NCBI RefSeq assembly: GCF_004123295.1
Contig: NZ_SDMK01000003.1
Span: 186,001 to 250,000 of the forward strand
DNA: 64,000 nucleotides
Direction of reading: 5' to 3'
DNA from: Silvibacterium dinghuense
GTDB taxonomy: Bacteria > Acidobacteriota > Terriglobia > Terriglobales > Acidobacteriaceae
Part shown: positions 1 through 6,803 of the stretch, one piece after another
Numbering within the stretch: position 1 is the stretch's first letter
Layout of the letters: every line of letters starts with the position of its first letter
Position numbers and translations under genes: made by a program
The notes under the pieces: generated by a model
Seen by the model: only the letters and a program-made list of their open reading frames with translations
What the model was told of the DNA's origin: nothing
Databases searched by the model: none

Positions 1-38
1 GCTTCCAGTGACGGCTGCGGGAAACGGCATAACAGGCT

Positions 39-605
39 CTAGATTTGTTCGACCACGGCCTGTGACAGCTTTCGGCTCAGCAGAATGCCTCCAATCATGA
101 AGTAGAGGGCACCGAAGATGGCATAGCCTCCCAGATCCTTCGTGTGCAACTTTCCACCCAGGCCACCGAGCACAAAGGCAATACCCGCTGCAGTGGATTG
201 CGCACCGCTCAGGATCATCGCCCATTGCCCACCCAGCTGCTTACGACGAATGAGCCCGGCGACGAGTTGAAGCACGCCGGCTCCGAATGCCCAGGCACCG
301 AAGATCGCGATGGAGTATGCCGGTTTGCTAAAGATCGTTAAGGCAATCCCAAGAGCAGCAGCAGAGCCCAGGAGTGCATTGACGATCTGCGAAGTGCGTG
401 CGCTTCCGGCAGGGCGTGAAGCCCTCAGATCGTACAGCGTGCAAGCGACGTCCCATAGAGGATACGCGATCAGTAAAACGGAAGCGACCTGTGGCTGCAT
501 ACGTACCGTCGAAAGAACAGCGGCAGCCCATATCACCTGAAATACTGTGCGAACAAAGTAAAGGTTCCGCAGAGAGCGCGCTGATTCCGTGGAGTGGTTT
601 TGCAT
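39..605 (-). CDS. DUF308/HdeD-like integral membrane protein
   Basis: The 188-residue protein is mostly hydrophobic, with about six predicted membrane segments separated by short charged loops (for example RRKQLGG near residue 120). This layout is usual for the small DUF308/HdeD-type membrane proteins, whose biochemical role is not established. The ATG at 605 follows an AGAGGAA ribosome-binding site. Upstream, on the coding strand, a TATAAA -10-like box is followed by a CTA-N5-TAG site resembling the palindrome in front of the next TetR gene. That gene is encoded on the same strand 70 bp upstream. I infer that TetR regulator represses this gene, but the ligand is unknown. The family call rests on hydrophobicity pattern and overall likeness, so it is moderate. 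Confidence 0.6.
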   Translation of the reverse strand: MQNHSTESARSLRNLYFVRTVFQVIWAAAVLSTVRMQPQVASVLLIAYPLWDVACTLYDLRASRPAGSARTSQIVNALLGSAAALGIALTIFSKPAYSIAIFGAWAFGAGVLQLVAGLIRRKQLGGQWAMILSGAQSTAAGIAFVLGGLGGKLHTKDLGGYAIFGALYFMIGGILLSRKLSQAVVEQI

Positions 606-623
606 GAGAAATTCCTCTATCTT

Positions 624-634
624 CTAGTTGGTAG
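624..634. promoter_or_regulatory. Putative TetR operator, CTA-N5-TAG, upstream of the DUF308-like gene
   Basis: CTAGTTGGTAG lies between the gene start at 605 and an AT-rich TATAAA box at about 636-641 read on the minus strand. It shares CTAGT-GGTAG with the palindrome at 1265-1279 upstream of the neighbouring TetR gene. A repressor bound here would sit just downstream of the -10 box. This is inference from sequence similarity only. Confidence 0.4.
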
Positions 635-674
635 GTTTATAAAATAAAGCGAGGCACTGCATGGCCTCTGCTCG

Positions 675-1256
675 TTAGTTCCTTGCTTTATCGAGACGCT
701 TGAGTGCTGCTCCGGTCACAAGCTTGAAGACCTCACAGTCACCGGTGGCGCGGGCGGAGAGCATCGCTCCATGCACGACCGCCATCAGCGTCTGAGCTTC
801 CGTTGCCGCCGAATCGTGCAGCCGGATGTCCCCGGCTTTCACGCCGGCCTTTAACGTTCGCTCCAGCCATTCGCTCAATGCCCGGAAATGCAGGCGCACT
901 TCGACCTGTACTTCCTCCGGCAGGGATGGAAGCTCCGCTCCCATGAGCGCAGCAACGCAGAAGGGGACCGTATGCTTGCGGATACACCCCTCCCAATACT
1001 GAACGTAAGCATGAAGGCGTTTCCGGGGGGCTTCAATCTGCCGGTCGAGCTGCGCAGTGCCTTCGATCGTCTTCTCGCGATGCGCCTTGAGAACCGCTGC
1101 GGCCAGGGCTGCCTTGGTCGGAAAGTGATGATGAATGCTCGGTTTCCTGATTCCGACTGCTTCGGAAATATCGGCATAGCTGAAAGCCGAGTATCCCCTT
1201 TCGATCATCAGGGCTTCCGCCGATTTCATGATGCGTTCTGCCGTTTCTCCCTGCAC
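675..1256 (-). CDS. TetR/AcrR family transcriptional regulator
   Basis: The 193-residue protein begins with a typical TetR DNA-binding domain (about residues 5-50). A helix-turn-helix around DISEAVGIRKPSIHHHFPTK is followed by the KAALAAAVL helix. The remainder is an alpha-helical ligand-binding and dimerisation domain. The start is GTG at 1256, and no earlier in-frame start fits the family. A perfect GACTA-N5-TAGTC palindrome lies 9 bp upstream and a related site precedes the DUF308-like gene downstream. Autoregulation and control of that membrane protein are therefore likely. The effector cannot be told from sequence. Confidence 0.88.
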   Translation of the reverse strand: MQGETAERIMKSAEALMIERGYSAFSYADISEAVGIRKPSIHHHFPTKAALAAAVLKAHREKTIEGTAQLDRQIEAPRKRLHAYVQYWEGCIRKHTVPFCVAALMGAELPSLPEEVQVEVRLHFRALSEWLERTLKAGVKAGDIRLHDSAATEAQTLMAVVHGAMLSARATGDCEVFKLVTGAALKRLDKARN

Positions 1257-1264
1257 GCCAAGTA

Positions 1265-1279
1265 GACTACCTACTAGTC
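1265..1279. promoter_or_regulatory. Putative TetR operator, GACTA-N5-TAGTC
   Basis: This perfect 5+5 bp palindrome with a 5-bp spacer lies 9-23 bp upstream of the GTG start of the TetR gene at 675-1256. Its size and position are typical for TetR autoregulation. A related CTAGT-GGTAG sequence occurs at 624-634. Confidence 0.5.
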
Positions 1280-1318
1280 GGTTTGGTTACAAAAATCTTT
1301 TTGCGTAGATTTGAAGGG

Positions 1319-1909
1319 TTATTTCCGGGCAGACGAGCGTGCCTTATGTCCGGCAAGAAACTGCTGATAGGTATCCTCGATGAACGCATCATCGATCGCC
1401 CCTGAGCCGAGCAGCAGCCGGTAGTAGAGCGATCCGTATAGCTGATCGATCGCGGTGTCGATGTTGAAGTCGCGGCGTAACGAGCCCTCCGAGATCGCGG
1501 CCTGTATGTTTTGGCGAACCCCTTCCCGCCGGGGATTGAGCCAGCGGTCACGGAAAGCCGAAGCGAGTTCCGGGTCCGACTGGGCTTCGGACACCAGGGA
1601 ACGGATGAGATTGCCACGCGCGCTACGGAAGAAAGCAGCCTGCAGATGGAGCTGCCGCCGGAGGCTTTCGAGCGCGCTGCCGGCTTTGGGAAAAGCTGTT
1701 TCATTCCCGATCAGCTCCAGCAAGGAATCCATCACGACCGCTGCCTTGTTTGGCCAGTGCCGGTAAATCGTCATCTTTCCTACGCCGGCCTCGGCGGCAA
1801 TTTCATTCACACTCACAGCACGGAAGCCGCTCCGGGTGATCAAGCGGAGAGTGGCCTTAAGAATTGCATCATGAGCTGCCTGACTCCTCGGCCGGCCTAT
1901 GGTCCTCAT
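1319..1909 (-). CDS. TetR/AcrR family transcriptional regulator
   Basis: The 196-residue TetR protein has an N-terminal helix-turn-helix (EIAAEAGVGKMTIYRHWPNK, about residues 35-54) preceded by GRPRSQAAHDAIL, a common TetR amino terminus. The C-terminal part resembles the TetR_C domains of AcrR-like regulators. The start is ATG at 1909 with GAGG upstream. It is divergent from a short-chain dehydrogenase at 2006, and the 96-bp gap holds two GATAC-N5-GTATC palindromes 30 bp apart. This is the classic arrangement of a regulator repressing itself and the divergent enzyme. Ligand unknown; possibly the dehydrogenase substrate. Confidence 0.9.
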   Translation of the reverse strand: MRTIGRPRSQAAHDAILKATLRLITRSGFRAVSVNEIAAEAGVGKMTIYRHWPNKAAVVMDSLLELIGNETAFPKAGSALESLRRQLHLQAAFFRSARGNLIRSLVSEAQSDPELASAFRDRWLNPRREGVRQNIQAAISEGSLRRDFNIDTAIDQLYGSLYYRLLLGSGAIDDAFIEDTYQQFLAGHKARSSARK

Positions 1910-1946
1910 ACTGCCTCACGTTCCGGAAACAAAATGCATCCTTAAC

Positions 1947-1991
1947 GATACCGCGAGTATCTTATTCTCGAGAAACGATACTGGCGGTATC
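1947..1991. promoter_or_regulatory. Tandem palindromic operators between TetR and SDR genes
   Basis: GATAC-CGCGA-GTATC occupies 1947-1961 and GATAC-TGGCG-GTATC occupies 1977-1991. Both are perfect 5-bp inverted repeats with 5-bp spacers. Their centres are 30 bp apart, close to three helical turns, so bound dimers would face the same side of the DNA. The second site extends to CGATAC/GTATCG and ends 14 bp before the SDR start codon. Assignment to the divergent TetR protein is inferred from position. Confidence 0.6.
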
Positions 1992-2005
1992 GATTGGAGG
2001 AGACG

Positions 2006-2848
2006 ATGAACAAGGTTGTCATCATCACCGGCGTAAACAGTGGCCTGGGCAGGGCATTCGCCCATGCACTGCTGGATTCCGGCTTCACCGTCGTGGGAAC
2101 GGTGCGGAAGATGGAAGCCGTGCAAGCATTCGAGCAACTGAAACCGGGAGCCGCGTTTGCACGGGTGCTCGATGTGACGGAAGCTCCTGAACGGCTGGCC
2201 GCGGTCGCCGCAGAAATCGAACGCAATGTCGGCCCGGTTTATGGGCTTATCAATAACGCCGGGTACGGCCATGAAGGCACGCTGGAAGAAAGCTCGATGG
2301 ACGCGTTGCGTCAGCAATTCGAGGTAAACGTTTTTGGCGCTGTGGCCATGATGAAAGCGGTCTTGCCTGCGATGCGCGCCCGGCGCGAAGGACGCATCCT
2401 CAACGTGACTTCGATGGGCGGTCTCATGACGATGCCCGGACTCTCGTACTACCACGGAAGCAAATTTGCATTGGAGGGGATTTCGTCGTCGCTGGCCAAG
2501 GAGGTGCGACCGCTGGGTATTTACGTCACGGCGATCGAACCCGGCATGTTTCGGACAGACTGGGCAGGCCGCTCCATGGTGCGTTCAGAACGGTCGATCT
2601 CCGATTATGACGCGATCTTCGATCCCATCCGTGAAGCGCGTAAAGCAAGAAGCGGACAACAGCCGGGAGATCCGGCCAAGGCCGGCAAGGTTGTTGCGAA
2701 GTTCTTAATGGCAGCAGAGCCGCCTGCTCACCTTCTGCTCGGTCCCGATGCGTTCGATTACGTCCAGAAGGAACTGGAGGCAATTCGGTCCGAATTTACG
2801 GCGTGGGAAGCGGTGACCCGATCAACCAACTTCGAGCAGGAGACCTGA
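2006..2848 (+). CDS. Short-chain dehydrogenase/reductase (SDR), NAD(P)-dependent
   Basis: The 280-residue classical SDR has the Rossmann motif TGVNSGLG (residues 8-15), NNAG (83-86), catalytic Ser136 in the VTS motif, and Tyr149-x3-Lys153. It should oxidise or reduce an alcohol/carbonyl pair with NAD(P)H; the substrate is not evident. The start is ATG 2006 because GGAGGAG lies at 1996-2002. A TTG at 1994 would overlap that ribosome-binding site and is rejected. The gene is divergent from a TetR regulator with two palindromic operators between them. The next gene, ribF, converges on it 14 bp away. This looks like an inducible one-gene enzyme unit. Confidence 0.9.
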   Translation: MNKVVIITGVNSGLGRAFAHALLDSGFTVVGTVRKMEAVQAFEQLKPGAAFARVLDVTEAPERLAAVAAEIERNVGPVYGLINNAGYGHEGTLEESSMDALRQQFEVNVFGAVAMMKAVLPAMRARREGRILNVTSMGGLMTMPGLSYYHGSKFALEGISSSLAKEVRPLGIYVTAIEPGMFRTDWAGRSMVRSERSISDYDAIFDPIREARKARSGQQPGDPAKAGKVVAKFLMAAEPPAHLLLGPDAFDYVQKELEAIRSEFTAWEAVTRSTNFEQET

Positions 2849-2862
2849 GCCCTCGCGCAGAC

Positions 2863-3819
2863 TCAGAACTGCCTGCTCAACGCAAAGAAGCGCTGCGCTT
2901 GTCCCACGTCGCGCAGGATCTGGGCCTTCAGCGCTTCGGGGGTTTCGAACTTCCGCTCGCCGCGCAGCCGCTTGAGGAAGCACAGCTCGAGCGGCGTCTC
3001 CGCGGTCAACGCAATCTCATCCCGATTGGGATCGAAGTCGAGCAGATAGGTCTCAATCGCATAGGAGGGCTCGCCGAATGTCGGACGCACGCCGGCATTC
3101 GTCACTCCGTCGAAGACGCCCTGCCCGCCGATATGCAGCCGCGTCACATACACGCCGTCCGCGGGCAGCAGCTCGTGGTAAGGGGCGAGGTTGATGGTCG
3201 GCACGGTGAGGCGCGAGCCGATGCCGCGTCCGCGCGCCTGCGTAGAGTGGATCGAGAAGGGACGGCCGAGCAGGCGGCGCGCCGTGCTCACATCGCCTGC
3301 GGCCACGCGGCGGCGTATCTCCGAGCTGGAAACGATGAGCCGTCCCACGTGAATGGCGCTGTGCGTGACCACTGCGAATCCGAGCGACTGCCCCAGCTCG
3401 CGCAGCTCGAGGATGCCCGCGCTCGCGTTGTGGCCGAAGCGGAAGTTGTCACCCTCGTGAACTTCGACTGCCTCGAGCAATCCGGCGAGCACTCCCGAGG
3501 CGAAATCCTGCGCGGTGAGCAGCGAAAACTCGGGCGTAAACGGGATCACCACGGTCGCATCGAGCCCTGTCGAGGCCAGGAGTTCCAATCGCACATCGAG
3601 CGGCGTAATCAGCTTCGGAGACTGCCCGGGCCGCAGCAGCCGCACCGGATGCGGATCGAAGGTGAGGGCGACGGACTTTGCGCCCAATGCCTGCGCGCGC
3701 TCCCGGACGCTGGCGATGATGGCGCGATGGCCGCGGTGCACGCCGTCAAAATTGCCGACGGCGACGACCGTGGGGCCGAAACCCGCCGGAATCTCCTCGA
3801 GACTGCGAAAGACCTGCAT
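2863..3819 (-). CDS. ribF: Bifunctional riboflavin kinase/FAD synthetase
   Basis: RibF phosphorylates riboflavin to FMN and adenylylates FMN to FAD. At 318 residues the protein has the usual length for the bifunctional bacterial enzyme. The N-terminal FAD synthetase domain carries GNFDGVHRGH (residues 22-31), the nucleotidyltransferase motif, and RFGHNASAG further on. The C-terminal flavokinase domain (about 180-305) has RGRGIGSRLTVPTINL, matching the PTxN flavin/ATP-binding signature. It is the last gene of a leftward operon ygfZ - DUF1844 - MBL hydrolase - ribF, only 2 bp after the preceding stop codon. Confidence 0.96.
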   Translation of the reverse strand: MQVFRSLEEIPAGFGPTVVAVGNFDGVHRGHRAIIASVRERAQALGAKSVALTFDPHPVRLLRPGQSPKLITPLDVRLELLASTGLDATVVIPFTPEFSLLTAQDFASGVLAGLLEAVEVHEGDNFRFGHNASAGILELRELGQSLGFAVVTHSAIHVGRLIVSSSEIRRRVAAGDVSTARRLLGRPFSIHSTQARGRGIGSRLTVPTINLAPYHELLPADGVYVTRLHIGGQGVFDGVTNAGVRPTFGEPSYAIETYLLDFDPNRDEIALTAETPLELCFLKRLRGERKFETPEALKAQILRDVGQAQRFFALSRQF

Positions 3820-3821
3820 GG

Positions 3822-4646
3822 CTAAGATCGTTCTCCTGCCGAGGTCTCTGCCTGCAGCGTGATGGGAATCCTCAGGCCGTCATAGGCCATGCGGATATGC
3901 GGCGGCAGCGCGGCTTCCGTGGGCGCATGGTCGAGCTCGTGCGCGATGTGCGTGAACCAGGCCTGGCGCGGCCTGACCCGCTCCACCCAGCCGAGCGCCT
4001 CATCCACATTCGCATGGCTCGGATGCGGCTCCCAGCGCAGCGCGTCGAGAATCATCACGTCGAGGTCTTCGAGCAGCGGCAGGCTTTCCTCCGGGATGCG
4101 GTTCATGTCGGTGAGATAGGCCACGTTGCCGAAGCGATAGCCGCCGACGGCGAGCCGTCCGTGCATCAATGGAATACGCTGAAAACGGACTCCGGCAATC
4201 TGCGCGGACTCCTGCCCGTTCATCGGCTCGAGCCGCACCCGCGCCCGTGTCGGATACTTTGCATCCGGAGCAAAGGTGTAGGAGAAGACCGTGCGCAGCA
4301 CCGCTGCCGTCGCGTCGTCGGCATACAGCGGCATGCTGTCATGATGGCGGAAGCTCAGCGGCCGCAGGTCATCGAGGCCGAGGATGTGATCGGCGTGGGG
4401 ATGCGTGTAGAGGACCGCATCGACGTGCGTGATCTTCTCACGCAGAGCCTGTTCGCGGAAATCCTGCCCGGTATCGATCACCACCCGGTGATCGCCCCAC
4501 TCGACGGCAATGGAGGGCCGGCTGCGCCGGTTGCGCGGATCCGTAGACGTGCATACTGCGCACCCGCAGCCGAGCGTCGGCACACCCATGGACGTGCCGC
4601 TGCCCAGCACCACGATCTCCGCCTGAATCGAATCCCCTGCCTGCAT
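3822..4646 (-). CDS. MBL-fold metallo-hydrolase, PhnP-like
   Basis: This 274-residue metallo-beta-lactamase-fold protein has the zinc motif THPHADH (about residues 81-87) and a downstream histidine in LMHGR. A C-terminal WFTHIAHELDH is the arrangement seen in PhnP/RNase Z-like phosphodiesterases. An early CGCAVC segment adds a possible structural zinc site, as in PhnP. The substrate is unknown; cyclic phosphodiesters are the family precedent. ATG 4646 is preferred to the TTG immediately before it, although no clear ribosome-binding site is visible. It sits between the DUF1844 gene (13-bp gap) and ribF (2-bp gap), so co-transcription is very likely. Confidence 0.85.
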   Translation of the reverse strand: MQAGDSIQAEIVVLGSGTSMGVPTLGCGCAVCTSTDPRNRRSRPSIAVEWGDHRVVIDTGQDFREQALREKITHVDAVLYTHPHADHILGLDDLRPLSFRHHDSMPLYADDATAAVLRTVFSYTFAPDAKYPTRARVRLEPMNGQESAQIAGVRFQRIPLMHGRLAVGGYRFGNVAYLTDMNRIPEESLPLLEDLDVMILDALRWEPHPSHANVDEALGWVERVRPRQAWFTHIAHELDHAPTEAALPPHIRMAYDGLRIPITLQAETSAGERS

Positions 4647-4659
4647 CAAACCGCGCGGC

Positions 4660-5523
4660 CTAGAACTTGCCCGGAGGCGGGGTGTGCGCCTGCTGCACGA
4701 TGGCGTTGGTGATCTCGAGGAACATCATGCGCAGCTCGAAGAGCAGGCTCTGCAGCAGACGCTGCTGCGCCTCGGTCAGATTGCCCTTGGTCTTCTCTTC
4801 GAGCGCGGTCAGCATGTCGATGCTCTGCCGCGCGCCGAGAATATCGATCCGCGGCTTCTGGCCGGGCTCGGCCGCCGCACCCATGGCGACCACCGCCGAG
4901 AGGTAGATCGACTGGAAGACATGCTCGATGCCGACCGGCCCAAGGTCCTTCATTCCCGGATTCTGCTGCCGCAACAGCTCATCCAACTGCAGGGTGGTCT
5001 CCTGATAGGCGGCATGCTGCTCGGCGGCCTCCGCAGCGGAAGGCTCTTCGAAACTTCCCTGCCCCTCGCCCTCGAGTGGTGCCTCGGCTACCGGCTCAGG
5101 CACCACCACAGGAGCTGGAGCCGGCGGTGGAGGCGGCGCAGGAGCAGCAGGGCGCGAAGGCATGGTCACGACGCGCGCGCCGGCAACTGGAGCCGTCTCC
5201 GCTGCGGCGGCGAACTGGCCGGGGGCGGGGTGAACCGCTTCGGCAATATCCGCGGTGAACTGGCCAGGAGCAGGATGCACGGCATCGGCCACATTCGCAG
5301 TGAATTGCCCGGGCGCCGGATGCACGGCTTCGGCCACATCCGCGGCGAACTGGCCAGGGGCGGGATGGACAGCCTCGGCCGCGTGCGCGGCGAAGTCGAT
5401 GGGCGCAGCAGCAGGCGCGGCAGGAGCAGCCGGGGCGGGGCTCTCGGCAGGATTGCGCAGATCGCCATCCTCGGTGAACTTGCGGCGATCGGTCACGGTA
5501 AATGCGGGCGGTTTCTCTGCCAT
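4660..5523 (-). CDS. DUF1844 protein with four 15-residue HPAPGQF repeats
   Basis: The C-terminal part (about residues 190-287) matches DUF1844: a conserved helical segment around IYLSAVVAMGA, then LTEAQQRLLQSLLFELRMMFLE. The amino terminus FTVTDRRKFTEDG is the start I recall for acidobacterial members. Between them is a low-complexity Ala/Pro region holding four tandem copies of a 15-residue unit with HPAPGQF at residues 53, 68, 83 and 98 (DNA about 5200-5379). A further Pro-rich stretch follows. The start is ATG 5523, preceded by GAGGA; an upstream TTG or GTG would add 13 unrelated residues. Function is unknown. It lies in the ygfZ-ribF operon. Confidence 0.8.
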   Translation of the reverse strand: MAEKPPAFTVTDRRKFTEDGDLRNPAESPAPAAPAAPAAAPIDFAAHAAEAVHPAPGQFAADVAEAVHPAPGQFTANVADAVHPAPGQFTADIAEAVHPAPGQFAAAAETAPVAGARVVTMPSRPAAPAPPPPPAPAPVVVPEPVAEAPLEGEGQGSFEEPSAAEAAEQHAAYQETTLQLDELLRQQNPGMKDLGPVGIEHVFQSIYLSAVVAMGAAAEPGQKPRIDILGARQSIDMLTALEEKTKGNLTEAQQRLLQSLLFELRMMFLEITNAIVQQAHTPPPGKF

Positions 5524-5573
5524 ATGTCTATCCTCGAAACTAAATTCTACCTGCCACGGCAAACGCTCCGCGT

Positions 5574-6713
5574 TTAAAGCCCGGCGATTTCCGGCCTGCG
5601 CTCCGCGATGGTCACCTTGACGCCCGATGCGCTGAGCGGCAGGCCGCGCTCCGCTGCCTCATTGCGAAGAAAGCCCAGCGCCAGTGTTCCCTGAAAGACC
5701 GGCAGATCGAAGGCCGCGATGCTGCTCAGCTCACCAGCTGGATTCTGCGCCGCGCCCTCAGCCTCGATGGGCAGCGTCGCACCCGCTTCAAGCGGGCCGA
5801 GACCGGCTGCCAGCTGAAATTGACGGAATCCGCGATGCACCGCAGCCCGCGAGCGGATACGCTCGACAATCTCCTGCCCGAGATAGCATCCCTTGCTGAA
5901 GTTCAAGGCCTGCGTCTGCGCCGTCTCCTGGGGCAGATGGCGGTCGCGGATATCGACACCATAGAGCGGCGTGCCTTCGAGGATGCGCAGCTTCTCGATC
6001 GCCTCCGCGCCACACGGCTCGGCGCCGGCGGCCGTCAGCGCCTGCCACAATGCCACTACGGCTCCGGACGGAACCAGCAACGCAAAACGCGGAACGAGCG
6101 GAGAAGCCTCATGGATCACCAGGATTTCATGCTCCTGCCAGCGCGCGGCAACGAAGCTCAATGCCTCGGTCGATTCTGCGGCGGGAGCGGCCAGTCCCAG
6201 CGATTCGAGCACCGCGACAGCTTTCGGCCCGGCAACGCCGATGGCCGTCAGCCCGTCCGCGGGATGCAGCTCGACGTCATCCATGATGATGAAGTGATCT
6301 AAATGCGCCAGGATTGCCACCTGCTGGGAGCGGTCGGTCTCCAGCAGCAGGTGATCGGAAGAGCGATAGATATTCGCATCGCCCTGGATACGGCCCTGCG
6401 CGTTGAGCAGGAAGCTGTAGTTTCCGTGCCCCTCGGTAAGCCCGACGATGGTGTTGCTGACCATCCCGTTGAGCCAGCGCACCTGATCTTCGCCGGTGAT
6501 GCGGACAAAGGCCCGGTAGCCGAGGTCATAGCAGCCGGCGGCAGCGGTCAGCGCGGCCAGCTCGGGGTTCGCTCCGGCAAAGGCCAGCACGGTTTCAGCA
6601 CCCCGATACGCGGTGAGGGCAAGGCCCGGGGAGCCGGCGGTCAGCGCGGCGGCCAGAGGCGTCGGCTCCAGCACAGAAGAGGCGGCAACTCCCGTCGATA
6701 CAACATCACTCAT
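5574..6713 (-). CDS. ygfZ: YgfZ/GcvT-like folate-binding protein
   Basis: The 379-residue protein belongs to the GcvT/YgfZ family. It carries the diagnostic KGCYLGQE at residues 274-281, whose Cys is the YgfZ signature. YgfZ (human IBA57) assists maturation or repair of Fe-S clusters in a folate-dependent manner and has no aminomethyltransferase activity. The N-terminal part has the expected GNYSFLLNAQGRIQGD. It is the first gene of the leftward operon leading to ribF. A TATAAT -10 box sits 17 bp upstream of the ATG at 6713. Confidence 0.92.
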   Translation of the reverse strand: MSDVVSTGVAASSVLEPTPLAAALTAGSPGLALTAYRGAETVLAFAGANPELAALTAAAGCYDLGYRAFVRITGEDQVRWLNGMVSNTIVGLTEGHGNYSFLLNAQGRIQGDANIYRSSDHLLLETDRSQQVAILAHLDHFIIMDDVELHPADGLTAIGVAGPKAVAVLESLGLAAPAAESTEALSFVAARWQEHEILVIHEASPLVPRFALLVPSGAVVALWQALTAAGAEPCGAEAIEKLRILEGTPLYGVDIRDRHLPQETAQTQALNFSKGCYLGQEIVERIRSRAAVHRGFRQFQLAAGLGPLEAGATLPIEAEGAAQNPAGELSSIAAFDLPVFQGTLALGFLRNEAAERGLPLSASGVKVTIAERRPEIAGL

Positions 6714-6730
6714 AGTCTTAACCTGTTCAA

Positions 6731-6736
6731 ATTATA
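6731..6736 (-). promoter_or_regulatory. -10 box (TATAAT) of the ygfZ operon
   Basis: A consensus TATAAT on the minus strand lies 17 bp upstream of the ygfZ start codon. The corresponding -35 region has no good match to TTGACA. Only the -10 element is claimed. Confidence 0.4.
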
Positions 6737-6803
6737 GTCACCGCGTCCCTCTCCCTGCCCCGCCCGCTCGTCCAACAGGCGGCACTCACGATATGGTTCA
6801 GAC

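Noticed and set aside
1267-1704. 145-residue minus-strand frame overlapping the second TetR gene
   Set aside because: Out-of-frame shadow of the TetR gene with Arg/Ser-rich composition.
5200-5379. 45-bp direct repeats considered as a CRISPR or satellite array
   Set aside because: They are in frame within the DUF1844 gene, lack spacers and encode HPAPGQF units.
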